Assembly: GCA_965230045.1 (NCBI GenBank)
Contig: OZ245940.1
Location: 2,542,001-2,606,000 of the forward strand
Direction: 5' to 3'
DNA from: G963662905 sp965230045
GTDB taxonomy: Bacteria > Bacteroidota > Bacteroidia > Bacteroidales > WRLA01
Length of the DNA stretch: 64,000 nucleotides
The notes below the pieces were generated by a model. The model did not search any database, was not told the origin of the DNA, and saw only the letters and a program-made list of their open reading frames with translations. Positions within the stretch are counted from its first letter, which is position 1. Every line of letters begins with the position of its first letter. Shown in pieces: positions 9,467-18,768 of this stretch. Made by a program: the position numbers and the translations under genes.

Positions 9467-10231
9467 TTATTTATTCTGCGTTTGGGTTTCACTTAATTGT
9501 TCGCTTGTTTTGCCAAACCTGCGTTCGCGTTGTTGAAAGTCCAAAATTGCTTTATAGAGTTCTTCTTTATTAAAATCGGGCCAAAGTACGGGAGTAAAAT
9601 AGAGTTCGGTGTAAGCAATTTGCCAAAGCAGGTAATTGCTTATGCGGTTTTCGCCGCTGGTACGGATCAGCAGTTCCGGGTCGGGATAACCGGCAGTAGC
9701 GAGATGTGCCGAAAAAACCTCATCCGTAATTTTATTTGGATCGAGTTCATTGTTTTTTGCTTTTTGGGCAATCAGCCGTGCCGCCTCGGTAATTTCCCAG
9801 CGTGCACTGTAATTCAAAGCCAGTGTCAGGGTCATCCTTTTATTGCCCGAAGTGTTTTCGATGGCTTTTTGCAGCTCATTGCGCGTGTCGTTGCTGAGCT
9901 TGCTAATGTCGCCAATGGTTTGTAGCCTGATGTCGTTTTTGTTGAGCGTTTGGGTTTCCTGGTGGATGGTTTTTACCAGTAATTTCATCAAGGCATTGAC
10001 TTCCATTTTAGGGCGGTTCCAGTTTTCGGTGCTAAAAGCATAAAGCGTAAGGTATTTTACGCCAAGTTCCGCTGCGCCTTCAGCAGTTTCCCGAACAGCC
10101 TTTACTCCGTTTTCATGGCCGAAAATCCTCATTTTGCCCCTTTTTTTGGCCCATCTGCCGTTTCCATCCATAATCACGGCAATATGACAGGGTAGTTTAT
10201 CGGGTTTAATGCTATTTTTAAGACTGCTCAT
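9467..10231 (-). CDS. uppS: Isoprenyl transferase (undecaprenyl diphosphate synthase)
   Basis: This 254-aa cis-prenyltransferase makes the C55 lipid carrier for cell-wall and polysaccharide sugars. It has all the family landmarks: HIAVIMDGNGRWAKKRG (catalytic Asp and substrate loop), FGHENGVKAVRE, LYAFSTENWNRP, and the dimer/IPP-binding stretch PELLIRTSGENRISNYLLWQ followed by ELYFTPVLWPDF. Length is normal. It sits between the porG-like gene and bamA, a layout also known in Porphyromonas. Confidence 0.96.
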   Translation of the reverse strand: MSSLKNSIKPDKLPCHIAVIMDGNGRWAKKRGKMRIFGHENGVKAVRETAEGAAELGVKYLTLYAFSTENWNRPKMEVNALMKLLVKTIHQETQTLNKNDIRLQTIGDISKLSNDTRNELQKAIENTSGNKRMTLTLALNYSARWEITEAARLIAQKAKNNELDPNKITDEVFSAHLATAGYPDPELLIRTSGENRISNYLLWQIAYTELYFTPVLWPDFNKEELYKAILDFQQRERRFGKTSEQLSETQTQNK

Positions 10232-10255
10232 TCGTTTTAACTTTTAAAGCGCTGG

Positions 10256-10263
10256 CAAAAATA
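10256..10263 (-). promoter_or_regulatory. Bacteroidota -7 promoter motif upstream of uppS
   Basis: The reverse strand reads TATTTTTG (TAnnTTTG), 25 bp before the uppS start. A TTTG lies upstream, but at a spacing shorter than usual. Confidence 0.3.
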
Positions 10264-10306
10264 CATGATCCCTGCCACAAATAAAAGCGGCAAAAATAAT
10301 ATATTA

Positions 10307-11131
10307 TTACCTGAATACCTTGATATTCTTAAAGTCATTACATCGCGACCTTGGGCTTAAATCTATTTTATAGGTTATGATTATCCCTGCAAAACCATAC
10401 CAATCATTGTATGCCGGGTTTCCCCTTTGCATGCCTGTATCGTGGTTTTGTGTGGGATCTGACATTATTTCTGCTATATCAATAAATTGAGCCTCCTGAG
10501 AATCAATATAATAAGTCTGGCTGATGTCATCTAAGTAATCCGTATAAGTTTTTCTGAGCCCCCATTCTGCTGCGACACATATTTTGTCGGTCAGGCTGTA
10601 TTTTACGCCAATTCCGAACGGTATCACCAAACTGGTTGTGCTGTACATTTCCCTGTCGGGATATTCTTTGCTGCCCTGGCCTTCAGTCCTAAGCTCTTGT
10701 AAACTAACAAGTTGTCCATTATACTCGGCTTCTGGTGAATAAGTAAACATCCCCAGGCCACCAAAAATATAGGGCGAAAAATAATCTTGTTTGCTTCCCG
10801 TAAAATAGGTTAGGAAATTGAGCTCGGCAATAAAGGAAATTTCCATAATATTCGACTCAAAACTGAGGTCGCGGTTAAGGACAACCTGGTATTCTGCATC
10901 GCTGGCATCGACCTTACCTGTCAGGAAATGAGCTCTTAAGCCCCATCTTGTAGTAGGGTTGTAACGTGCCAGAAAACCAAATCCGGGATTGGTATTGCCA
11001 AAATGTAAGCCGGGGTTTATGTCGCCAAGATAGTACATGCCGCCAAGTTGTGGCCCAATCTCAAGGTATTGCCCACGGGCATTTGTGGAAATGATCAATA
11101 ATATGACTGAAAAATATACCAGCTTCTGCAT
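10307..11131 (-). CDS. porG: PorG-like outer-membrane barrel protein (DUF6089 type)
   Basis: This 274-aa protein has a signal peptide (about 1-20) followed by alternating beta-strand segments of an 8-strand-type barrel: YLEIGPQLGGMYYLGDINPG, FGFLARYNPTTRWGLRAHFL, LVIPFGIGVKYSLTDKICVA. The opening matches the family to which PorG belongs, a T9SS-associated outer-membrane protein. In Porphyromonas gingivalis porG likewise adjoins uppS, bamA and two ompH genes. The assignment to PorG rests on family and position together. It is the only probable secretion-machinery gene in this window, although many T9SS cargo genes follow. Confidence 0.72.
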   Translation of the reverse strand: MQKLVYFSVILLIISTNARGQYLEIGPQLGGMYYLGDINPGLHFGNTNPGFGFLARYNPTTRWGLRAHFLTGKVDASDAEYQVVLNRDLSFESNIMEISFIAELNFLTYFTGSKQDYFSPYIFGGLGMFTYSPEAEYNGQLVSLQELRTEGQGSKEYPDREMYSTTSLVIPFGIGVKYSLTDKICVAAEWGLRKTYTDYLDDISQTYYIDSQEAQFIDIAEIMSDPTQNHDTGMQRGNPAYNDWYGFAGIIITYKIDLSPRSRCNDFKNIKVFR

Positions 11132-11256
11132 CTAAAACATAACTCTATTTTGCTGCAATTAGTATTTTTTGCTCCAAATTGCCGCCTTCTTTAGCTTATT
11201 TATTTTGTTAAAGTATGTTAAGCACTGGAATGTCCAAAGAATTCGCAGGCAATTTC

Positions 11257-11460
11257 TAACCTGACTAATTCATGAAATTTCGTCATGAGCATATTCGATA
11301 TACTCAGTGACCAAGCACAAAACGCAATAAGAGAAAGGGAGCGCAGATTTTTGGCGCACAGGAATAGCCGTAGCTATTTTGAGCACCAAAAAGATAGCAT
11401 TCCTTTTTATTGCAGCGGTTTGTGCTCGCAATAGAATATTTTGTGAATTATTCAGGCTAA
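11257..11460. mobile_element. Family A palindromic repeat element, copy 2 (inverted)
   Basis: This is a 204-bp copy in the opposite orientation to copies 1 and 3. The inverted ends read TAACCTGACTAATTCATGAA on the left and GAATTATTCAGGCTAA on the right. An extra segment of about 25 bp near the left end (ATATTCGATATACTCAGTGA) is absent from the other copies. It fills the gap between nadK and the porG-like gene. Confidence 0.75.
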
Positions 11461-11483
11461 GGATTTTGGACAAAAGGCCTTTT

Positions 11484-12365
11484 TTAATTGCGGATGTCCA
11501 GGCCCCATTTTAGTTTGTTTCGGATGGTTGAGAAGAAATCTTTATTGTTCATTTTAATGAGGTTGATCCCAAATTGTTCTTTTTCGATGCGCAGTTCCAT
11601 GCTGGAGTCGATGGTTTCAGAACGTGAATCAAGGCTGATGAGGAAGTTTTTGATACGGCCCTCAACGCGAATGCGGATGTGTGATGTGTCGGGAATTACC
11701 AAAGGCCGTACGCTGAGGTTATGCGTGGCTATTGGGGTGATAATGAAATTATTGCTGTCGGGTGTGAGAATCGGCCCCCCACAACTCAGGTTGTATGCCG
11801 TTGATCCGGTTGGCGTGGCAATAATCAGCCCGTCGGCCCAATACGAATTGAGGAATTTATCGTCAATCCAGGCACTGATCGAAAGCATGCTGGAAGGATA
11901 ATTTTTAAGGATGCTCAATTCGTTCAGGGCATAATTCAAATCTCCAAACAGCTGGAAATCTGTGTTTAATCTTAATAAACTCCGTTTGTCGTAGGTGTAA
12001 TCGCCCTGAATTATGGCATCGATGGCGGGCATAATTTCTTCTTTTGAAATACTGGACAGAAATCCCAATCGTCCCATATTAATGCCCATAACCGGTGTGC
12101 CCGAATCGCGCACCAAAGCAATTGTGTCGAGCAAAGTGCCATCACCGCCTATGGAAATCAACAAATCGGCCTTGCCTTTAAAATCGCGGTACAGGCTGAA
12201 TGTTTCTGCTTTACTGTGCAGCTTTACGCGCTCTTTGAGCAAATTATAATAGGACTCAAAAATCAGCAAACTGCATCCGCAGTCTTTGAGCTTGTCAAAA
12301 AGCTGCTGCAAATAGGGGATGTGCTCCTGATCAATGCTTTTTCCAAATATGGCTATCTTCATCAT
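11484..12365 (-). CDS. nadK: NAD kinase
   Basis: This 293-aa protein phosphorylates NAD to NADP. The diagnostic GGDGT motif lies in ADLLISIGGDGTLLDTIAL, and MGINMGRLGFLSS and the substrate loop TPTGSTAYNLSCGGPI are also conserved. Length is normal. Translation could start at either of the two initial Met codons. The Omp85-like gene lies 87 bp upstream on the same strand. Confidence 0.95.
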   Translation of the reverse strand: MMKIAIFGKSIDQEHIPYLQQLFDKLKDCGCSLLIFESYYNLLKERVKLHSKAETFSLYRDFKGKADLLISIGGDGTLLDTIALVRDSGTPVMGINMGRLGFLSSISKEEIMPAIDAIIQGDYTYDKRSLLRLNTDFQLFGDLNYALNELSILKNYPSSMLSISAWIDDKFLNSYWADGLIIATPTGSTAYNLSCGGPILTPDSNNFIITPIATHNLSVRPLVIPDTSHIRIRVEGRIKNFLISLDSRSETIDSSMELRIEKEQFGINLIKMNNKDFFSTIRNKLKWGLDIRN

Positions 12366-12452
12366 TATTTTTTACATGCGCGGGATAATTCATCATTTAT
12401 ACTCGCTGAAAACTATTTTGTTTCAATTCCTTTGCCGCTATTTTTGAACCTG

Positions 12453-13928
12453 TTATATTGGAGCGATGAAATGAAGGAATACACCCCCTTCGCCCATTTT
12501 GTTCACCGAATATTCTACGCGCAGCACTTTATCATAATAGGTCACAAAATCAAGCCCAATGCCGCCACCCAGCAAAAGCTGATCGTCCAGGTCGTTGACG
12601 TGCTGCAATTCCTGATCCCACACATGTCCGGCATCAAGGTAAAAATTCATGTAAATAGCGTAATGCACAGTATTGAATTTTTCATTCCTGATGAATCCGA
12701 ATTTGTGTATATGTGGCTGAATAAGAGCGAGTTTTAGATTTGTTTTTAATAAAGCATAATCCTGCCCGTCGATGACATAATATTCATAGCCCCGCACAAA
12801 GTCCCTACCGTAGCCCAGGCCGCGTTGAGCAAAATAAGGTTGCGCCCCTTTGGAGGATATTTTTCCGGTAACACCACTGGCAAAAAACCAGCGCGCATGC
12901 AATTTCCAGTATTTTCTGAATGAGGATACCGCATCAAACATATTGAGGTCTTCACTGCCGGGGATGCCTTTTTGCGTCATACGTACATCAAAATACCAGC
13001 CTCCCAGCGGGTAATGTTTGTAATCGCGGTGGTCGGAGCGGAACATATAATGCAGCTGGGTGTAATTGACTTCGGTTTTTTGCCCGGGGGAATATTCAGG
13101 GTTTAAAATTACCAGCGAATCGGCAAAATGGTTCATGATGTATTTGACTGATAAAACATGCGTGTTGTAGATGCTCCGCCTCAAAGTAAAATCAAAACCA
13201 AAGTAGAATTCCTTTTTAACGTTCACATTATCATCTTTATAAAAAAGCTCCTCATTATTGCTATCGGTCATATAAGCTGTTTCGTGATTGAGCTTTGCGC
13301 CGGCACTGATTCCCATTCCAATGGTTTGTTTTTTGTTGATGTAGGGATTGTAATAGGAAAGCTCATATTTTTGGTCATGCCCGAACCGCAGCAACAGCTT
13401 GAGTTTTTGGTTAAGGCCGAGGAAGTTTTTATGCTCAAAGAAAACACCGTAATTAAGGCGCGAAAAGTCTTTTTTCTTCCACCAGGTATTAAAATTCCGG
13501 TCGGCTACTTCAAAAATGGGAAAAGGCCAGATGTACCATTGCTCAATGAAACGAATCGTGATGGTGGTGCAATACGCACATGAGCTGTCAAGGCTGGCCG
13601 TGATGTGCACAAAATTGAAAAGCGAAAGGTTGCGCAGGTTTTCGCGGCTTTTTTCCAGACGGGTAAACAGGTTTTTCCCTTCAATGGAATCGCCTTTGCG
13701 AAAATTCAGCTCACGCCAGATGACCTTGTCTTTGGTGATCTTATTTCCTTCAAAATGAATGGATTTGATTTGGTAATAGCGTGCGGAATCCTTTTGCGGA
13801 ATGGTAAAAGTGATGCTGGTTTCATTTTTGATGCTGTCCAATGCCTTTTCCTGGGCAAAGATACCTGAACTACTGAATATCAGTAAAATAACTGGAATTA
13901 ATATGGGCAGTCGTATTTGTTTTCGCAT
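12453..13928 (-). CDS. Omp85-like outer-membrane protein with a POTRA domain
   Basis: This 491-aa secreted protein has a signal peptide (about 1-25) and a POTRA-like domain at about 50-130 (YQIKSIHFEGNKITKDKVIW). The rest consists of alternating amphipathic strands of an outer-membrane barrel, including GYGRDFVRGYEYYVIDGQ, close to the conserved RGY motif of the bacterial surface antigen family. It is shorter than BamA (one POTRA visible). The role may be translocation or assembly of surface proteins or lipids; the partner is unknown. It ends 2 bp from the start region of nadK's upstream neighbour cluster and follows the CBS gene by 2 bp, so co-transcription is likely. Confidence 0.75.
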   Translation of the reverse strand: MRKQIRLPILIPVILLIFSSSGIFAQEKALDSIKNETSITFTIPQKDSARYYQIKSIHFEGNKITKDKVIWRELNFRKGDSIEGKNLFTRLEKSRENLRNLSLFNFVHITASLDSSCAYCTTITIRFIEQWYIWPFPIFEVADRNFNTWWKKKDFSRLNYGVFFEHKNFLGLNQKLKLLLRFGHDQKYELSYYNPYINKKQTIGMGISAGAKLNHETAYMTDSNNEELFYKDDNVNVKKEFYFGFDFTLRRSIYNTHVLSVKYIMNHFADSLVILNPEYSPGQKTEVNYTQLHYMFRSDHRDYKHYPLGGWYFDVRMTQKGIPGSEDLNMFDAVSSFRKYWKLHARWFFASGVTGKISSKGAQPYFAQRGLGYGRDFVRGYEYYVIDGQDYALLKTNLKLALIQPHIHKFGFIRNEKFNTVHYAIYMNFYLDAGHVWDQELQHVNDLDDQLLLGGGIGLDFVTYYDKVLRVEYSVNKMGEGGVFLHFIAPI

Positions 13929-13930
13929 CG

Positions 13931-14599
13931 CTAAAGTTCGAGGTATTTCATCAGGGAGTCGTACCTTTCTTGCATATCCTGACTGTAGTCCGATTCGGAA
14001 TAAGCCGCCAACAGTTTGTATCCGAAGCGGTTGTAGGTCTGGATTAAAGGACTGATTTTGTTTTGATGCAGTTTGATGCTCACTTCCAGCTTCTTACTGT
14101 CTTTTTGGCTGTGGATGTCGAGCGCCAGGATTTTGCATTCGTTGGATTCGGCAATGCGCGCAATTTCAGTTAGCGTATAATCTGTGCTGTTTACTTCCAT
14201 TACGATAACGGCTCCGGGCTGTATCAAAGCGGAATTGGTGCTGAGATAATGCAGGAAATCGACCGAAGTGATCAGTCCGGTAAAACGGTTTTTGTTGTCC
14301 ACTACCGGGATGCAGGATGTTTTTCTTTCGGCAAAAGCTTTGAGTATTTCCATATGATGCTGATATTCATAGCAAGCAATGCGGTAATTGCTGTTCAGGT
14401 TTTGCCGGTTGATGGGCTTTTCAGGATCATAAAGGGATGTAAGGTCATTCTCCCGGAGCATAAACTGGTAGTTGTTTTGTTCATCAACCAAAGGTAGCTC
14501 ACTAAGCAGGAAATCTTCCATCCGGTCCAATAAAAGAGCGGGCGTATCCTCAGGCCGTGCGGGCAGTATATCGAGTGTCAAAAGGTTTCTTGCGATCAT
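13931..14599 (-). CDS. CBS-domain protein
   Basis: This is a predicted cytosolic protein of about 222 aa. The start is placed at the internal ATG 14597-14599 (MIARNLLTLDILPARPEDT), because the longer frame would overlap the rsgA stop at 14601. It resembles a tandem CBS pair: one half around LPLVDEQNNYQFMLRENDLTSLYD and the second around TSCIPVVDNKNRFTGLITSVDFL. A C-terminal region (about 130-222) resembles a small ligand-binding ACT-like fold. CBS pairs bind adenosyl nucleotides and regulate partners. It sits between rsgA and the Omp85-like gene. Confidence 0.78.
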   Translation of the reverse strand: MIARNLLTLDILPARPEDTPALLLDRMEDFLLSELPLVDEQNNYQFMLRENDLTSLYDPEKPINRQNLNSNYRIACYEYQHHMEILKAFAERKTSCIPVVDNKNRFTGLITSVDFLHYLSTNSALIQPGAVIVMEVNSTDYTLTEIARIAESNECKILALDIHSQKDSKKLEVSIKLHQNKISPLIQTYNRFGYKLLAAYSESDYSQDMQERYDSLMKYLEL

Positions 14600-14600
14600 A

Positions 14601-15551
14601 TCATTGGTTTTGCCATTCCTGCATATCAACGTCTTCGTCATTTATAATGTTCAGATAGCCTTCATAGCGCTCAGAACGTATTTTCCCTTCTTCAACCGCT
14701 TTGATTACAGCGCATGCAGGTTCGTTGGTATGCGTGCAGTTGTTGAATTTGCATTGGTTCAGGTATTGGAGCATTTCGGGAAAATAATGCGATACTTCCC
14801 ATTTTTGAAAATCTACTACGCCAAATTCTTTGATCCCGGGCGTGTCGATAATAAATCCACCATTTTTTAAGGGGTGCATCTCGGCAAAAGTGGTCGTATG
14901 CCTGCCTTTGTCGTTATAATGGGAAACTTCGGAGGTTTTTAGGTTCAAGCCTTTTTCTGCGGCATTAATTAATGCTGATTTTCCTGCACCGGAATGCCCT
15001 GAGAGCAAGCTGACCTTATCGTGGAGCAATTCCCGGAAAACATCAATATTGCTGCCTTCCAGTGCGGATACCAATAAGGTTTTGTAACCGGCTGATTCAT
15101 AAATATCTTTAAAATGCTCGTAGCGTTTCCGGATTTCATTTTCGTAGAGGTCGGACTTATTAAAAACTATGGTAGCGGGTATGTGATATGCTTCCGCAGT
15201 TAGTAAAAAACGATTAATAAAACCCATGCTGGTTTTGGGAAATGCCATAGTAACAATCAAAAGTGCCTTGTCAATATTGGCCGCAATGATGTGATGCGCT
15301 TTGGATTTTTTTATGGATTTGCGTATGATGTAGTTATGGCGTTCTTCAATGTGGACAATCATCCAGTCGCCATTCACATTTTCGATGTGCACATGGTCGC
15401 CAACAGCAACAGGATTCGTGGTTCGTAGCCCTTTTGTGCGGAATTTGCCCCGGATCCTGCAGTCCAAAACCTGCTGGTCTTCACTGAGCACCAAATACCA
15501 GCTGCCCGTGGAGCGCAGCACTGTGGCTTTTTTTGTATTGCGCTCAGTCAT
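14601..15551 (-). CDS. rsgA: Ribosome small-subunit-dependent GTPase A
   Basis: This circularly permuted GTPase helps 30S subunit maturation. An N-terminal OB fold (about 1-70) precedes the G4 motif FNKSDLY. The order then shifts as expected: G1 LSGHSGAGKSALINA and G3 DTPGIKEFGV. The C-terminal zinc-binding segment CKFNNCTHTNEPAC is present. The start is set at the internal ATG 15549-15551 (MTERNTKKATVL), giving a normal length of about 316 aa; the longer frame would run into the upstream cupin gene. It overlaps the cupin by 8 bp. Confidence 0.93.
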   Translation of the reverse strand: MTERNTKKATVLRSTGSWYLVLSEDQQVLDCRIRGKFRTKGLRTTNPVAVGDHVHIENVNGDWMIVHIEERHNYIIRKSIKKSKAHHIIAANIDKALLIVTMAFPKTSMGFINRFLLTAEAYHIPATIVFNKSDLYENEIRKRYEHFKDIYESAGYKTLLVSALEGSNIDVFRELLHDKVSLLSGHSGAGKSALINAAEKGLNLKTSEVSHYNDKGRHTTTFAEMHPLKNGGFIIDTPGIKEFGVVDFQKWEVSHYFPEMLQYLNQCKFNNCTHTNEPACAVIKAVEEGKIRSERYEGYLNIINDEDVDMQEWQNQ

Positions 15552-15816
15552 CAAAGCGGTAATGTTTCCTGATGGGTGATTGAATGTCCCAAATGCAGGC
15601 CAATCCTTGTGGAAAACGGACAAAATCACCCGCCTTTATGTGGAAAGTATCATTTGCTGTTTGTATAAAAGTTTCACCTTCAAGAATGTAACACTCCTCA
15701 GCTTGCTCATAAAACCAGTCAAAACGGCTGATCTCTTTTTCCCAAACCGGCCAGGCATCAATGCCCTTTCGTTTCGCCTCTTCCTTGTCGATGGAGTTGA
15801 TTTCTATTTTATTCAT
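15544..15816 (-). CDS. Small cupin-domain protein
   Basis: This 90-aa protein is one cupin barrel. The segments FDWFYEQAEECYILEGE and FHIKAGDFVRFPQGLACIWDI fit the cupin_3 (EutQ/DUF861-like) family. Most of the usual metal-binding histidines are replaced. No signal peptide is seen. It begins a run ending in nadK and overlaps rsgA by 8 bp. Its substrate is unknown. Confidence 0.75.
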   Translation of the reverse strand: MNKIEINSIDKEEAKRKGIDAWPVWEKEISRFDWFYEQAEECYILEGETFIQTANDTFHIKAGDFVRFPQGLACIWDIQSPIRKHYRFDD

Positions 15817-15877
15817 GTTAAATTTATGTTATCCACATATATTCCCAAAAAATACAGCGTAAAAGTAAGAAATTTAG

Positions 15878-15885
15878 TATATTTG
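15878..15885 (+). promoter_or_regulatory. Bacteroidota -7 promoter motif upstream of the PrsW-like gene
   Basis: The plus strand reads TATATTTG (TAnnTTTG), 83 bp before the start codon. No clear -33 element was seen. Confidence 0.3.
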
Positions 15886-15968
15886 GGTAATAATGCATTT
15901 AATTAATTAGCCCCTTTTGAGGGGTCACAACAAAAAACTTGATATAAACCGAATAAAACCAATAAGAT

Positions 15969-16637
15969 ATGAACTATTTGTCACTCTTCCTTGCGCCATT
16001 GATCGCGATACTGTTTTATTTGTATTTACGGTATAAGTTTCCAAAAGGGGAGCATAAGGTTTTGTTGTATAGCTACCTGCTGGGCTTTGCTGCCGTGATT
16101 TTGGTTTTATTGGCTCAATATATAGCAACACTTCTTGATTTTGAAACCACACGAAGCCTGAAGCGGGCAACGTTTTTTGCATTTGTTGTGGTCGGAGGTG
16201 TGCAGGAGTTTGTTAAGTTTCTGATATTTAGGTTTTATGCTGTCCCTAAGAAGATATTTCGCAGTCCATCCGATGGAATTGTCTATTCTGTTATGACTTC
16301 GCTGGGGCTGGCAACTTCCTGGCTGTTGTGGTGGAATTTCTTTGGAAACCCGGTTTATTTCGACAGCCCCTGGGAAATGCTCCTATATGCACCGGCTTCC
16401 GTTATTTTTGGAACAATCATGGGCTTTTTCGTTGGCTTGGGCAAATTGCGCAATAACCGGTTTATCGATTCCATGACGGGTTTGGTAGCAGCCGTATTTT
16501 TTCACGGGCTGTTCCGTTTCACCTTCATCACCGACGAAATGGTGCTGTCCGTACTGGCAGCTTCAGGCAGTGCGCTATTGGCGGTACTGTTGGTTTTTAA
16601 AGCAGTGAAAATCGGGATGCAGGGCAATAAACTTTAG
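15969..16637 (+). CDS. PrsW-like polytopic membrane protein
   Basis: This 222-aa, very hydrophobic protein has about seven membrane segments. Its conserved positions match the PrsW/CPBP-like intramembrane protease group: GGVQEFVKFLIF (where PrsW has EExxK), SDGIVYSVMTSLGLA and FFHGLFRF. The first glutamate pair is QE rather than EE and the usual xxEN is not seen, so activity is uncertain. It converges with the carbonic-anhydrase gene and the two ends overlap by 4 bp. Confidence 0.6.
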   Translation: MNYLSLFLAPLIAILFYLYLRYKFPKGEHKVLLYSYLLGFAAVILVLLAQYIATLLDFETTRSLKRATFFAFVVVGGVQEFVKFLIFRFYAVPKKIFRSPSDGIVYSVMTSLGLATSWLLWWNFFGNPVYFDSPWEMLLYAPASVIFGTIMGFFVGLGKLRNNRFIDSMTGLVAAVFFHGLFRFTFITDEMVLSVLAASGSALLAVLLVFKAVKIGMQGNKL

Positions 16638-17161
16638 CCTTCTTTTCCTTCTTCGTACCAGCTGGCGTACATATTGTAGCTTCCTGAAATCCTTTTTACT
16701 TCGCCCTCAAGCAGCGATGCGTCAATATCTTTGATTTTTTTTGCCGGAACACCGGCCCAAACTTCACCTGATTTTACCACAGTGCCTTTCGATACCAATG
16801 CGCCGGCAGCTACAATGCTATTGCTTTCAATTACTGCATCATCCATGATAATGGAGCCCATACCTACCAAAACATTGTCTTTTATGGTGCAGCCGTGTAC
16901 GATTGCGCTGTGGGCTATAGAAACATTATCACCAATATTTACCGGCGATTTTTTGTACGTGCAATGAATTACGGCGCCATCCTGTATATTTACATTTTTT
17001 CCGATTTTGATATAATGCACATCGCCACGCACAACCGCATTGAACCATACGCTGCAATCATCGCCCATTTCAACTTCACCAACAATAGTTGCATTGTCGG
17101 CCAGAAAAACATTTTTTCCGATTTTGGGCGTCATCCCTTTTACAGTTTTTATCAGTGCCAT
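16634..17161 (-). CDS. Gamma-class carbonic anhydrase family protein
   Basis: This protein of about 175 aa is made of left-handed beta-helix hexapeptide repeats. The gamma-CA landmarks are FNAVVRGDVHYIKIGKNVNI, QDGAVIH and SIAHSAIVHGCTI, which carry the zinc-ligand histidines, and VWAGVPAKKI closes the repeats. The start is the internal ATG 17159-17161 (MALIKTVKG), directly after the nadB stop. It is probably co-transcribed with nadB. Substrates vary in this family, so carbonic anhydrase activity is a family-level call. Confidence 0.88.
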   Translation of the reverse strand: MALIKTVKGMTPKIGKNVFLADNATIVGEVEMGDDCSVWFNAVVRGDVHYIKIGKNVNIQDGAVIHCTYKKSPVNIGDNVSIAHSAIVHGCTIKDNVLVGMGSIIMDDAVIESNSIVAAGALVSKGTVVKSGEVWAGVPAKKIKDIDASLLEGEVKRISGSYNMYASWYEEGKEG

Positions 17162-17162
17162 T

Positions 17163-18728
17163 TTATTTCTTTTTTGGATAATCAATTGAATAATGAAGGC
17201 CAATGCTTTCCTTGCGGTCCGTGGCCGATTTGATAATCAGGTATGCAACGTTTATAATGTTGCGAAGTTCACAGATGGATGTGTTTATTATAGACCTGTT
17301 GTATAAATCTTCCGTTTCGCGGTAAATAATTTCCAGACGGTCGAGGGCTCTTCTTAATCTTAGGTTTGAGCGCACAATTCCTACGTAGCTCGACATGAGC
17401 AGTTGTACTTCTTTGAGCGACTGGGTAATGAGGATCATCTCTTCGTTCATGGCCATGCCTTCAGCATCCCAGTCGGGGATTTCATCACAGAAACTGTTTT
17501 CTTTGCATTTCCTGATGGCATCACCGGCAGCACGATGCGAAAAAACCACAGATTCGAGCAGGGAGTTTGATGCCAAACGGTTGGCACCATGCAGCCCGGT
17601 TGAAGCGCATTCGCCTGAAGCATAAAGGTTTTGAATGGATGTCCGTCCTTCCAGATCGGTTTTAATCCCACCACAGGTATAGTGGGCAGCTGGAATTACA
17701 GGAATCATTTCTTTGGTGATATCGATATTGATGCTCAGGCATTTGGCGTAAATTGTCGGGAAATTCCGAATCAGGCCGTTTTTATCAAGATGACGGCAAT
17801 CGAGGCAAACATGTTCTTCGCCGCTGATTTTTAGTTCATTGTCGATTGCGCGTGCTACGATATCGCGGGGTGCAAGGGATTCGCGCTTATCGTATTTGTG
17901 CATAAATTCCTTGCCGTCGATTGTTTTGAGAATGGCTCCGTAACCTCTTAAAGCTTCGGTAATGAGAAAAGAGGGTTTTTCGCCCGGATTATAAAGCGAG
18001 GTGGGGTGGAACTGCATGAATTCCATATGGTTAATGACTCCTTTTGCCCTGTAGGTCATTGCCACGCCATCGCCGGTAGCGGTTTTGGGATTGGTAGTGG
18101 TATAATACACATTGCCCGCGCCTCCGGTTGCCAGCATCGTGGTTTTGGCCAGCACGGTATGGATTTCGTTGGTTTTTGGGTCAAGCACATAAGCACCATA
18201 ACAATTGATGTTAGGGTTTTTCCTTTTTACTTCTTCTCCGAGATGGTGCTGTGTGAGCAGGTCGAGCGCAAAGCAGTTTTCGCGCAGCTCAATGTTTTCG
18301 TGTTTTTCAACAGCTTTCAATAAAGCGCGTTCGATTTCCAGGCCGGTGCTGTCTTTGTGGTGCAGTACGCGATGTTCCGAATGGCCACCTTCTTTGCCTA
18401 AAGAATATCTGCCCGATTTGTCTTTATCAAAATTTGTGCCCCACTCAATAAGCTCTTTAATGCGTTCGGTTGATTCTGTAATGCAAAGCCTGACCGCTGT
18501 TTCGTTGTTCAGATAGTCGCCCGCATTGAGTGTGTCCTGAATGTGTTTTTCGTATGTGTCGGGTGTGTACATAACAGCCGCAATACCGCCTTGTGCATAG
18601 CGTGTGGCTGTTTCGTCGGCCTGTGTTTTGGTTACGATCAGTACTTTGCCGTGTTCGGCAACTTTCAGGGCATAGCTAAGTCCGGCAATGCCTGAGCCGA
18701 TGATCAGAAAGTCAGTTTTAATGCGCAT
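17163..18728 (-). CDS. nadB: L-aspartate oxidase
   Basis: This 521-aa flavoprotein catalyses the first step of NAD synthesis from aspartate. It has the N-terminal FAD-binding IIGSGIAGLSYALKVAEHG, the TRYAQGGIAAVM and EGGHSEHRVLHHKDSTG segments, MLATGGAGNVYYTTTNP, LAPRDIVARAID and HYTCGGIKTDLEGRT. A C-terminal helical domain follows. Length and motif order are normal for NadB rather than succinate dehydrogenase. No nadA or nadC lies in this window. Confidence 0.95.
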   Translation of the reverse strand: MRIKTDFLIIGSGIAGLSYALKVAEHGKVLIVTKTQADETATRYAQGGIAAVMYTPDTYEKHIQDTLNAGDYLNNETAVRLCITESTERIKELIEWGTNFDKDKSGRYSLGKEGGHSEHRVLHHKDSTGLEIERALLKAVEKHENIELRENCFALDLLTQHHLGEEVKRKNPNINCYGAYVLDPKTNEIHTVLAKTTMLATGGAGNVYYTTTNPKTATGDGVAMTYRAKGVINHMEFMQFHPTSLYNPGEKPSFLITEALRGYGAILKTIDGKEFMHKYDKRESLAPRDIVARAIDNELKISGEEHVCLDCRHLDKNGLIRNFPTIYAKCLSINIDITKEMIPVIPAAHYTCGGIKTDLEGRTSIQNLYASGECASTGLHGANRLASNSLLESVVFSHRAAGDAIRKCKENSFCDEIPDWDAEGMAMNEEMILITQSLKEVQLLMSSYVGIVRSNLRLRRALDRLEIIYRETEDLYNRSIINTSICELRNIINVAYLIIKSATDRKESIGLHYSIDYPKKK

Positions 18729-18768
18729 CTTAAAAATCTTTCAAATAAATATGAAAAAGAAAGGGATT

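Noticed and set aside
15969..16637. Calling this an active PrsW protease
   Set aside because: Two of the usual catalytic-motif residues are altered, so only the family-like fold is claimed.
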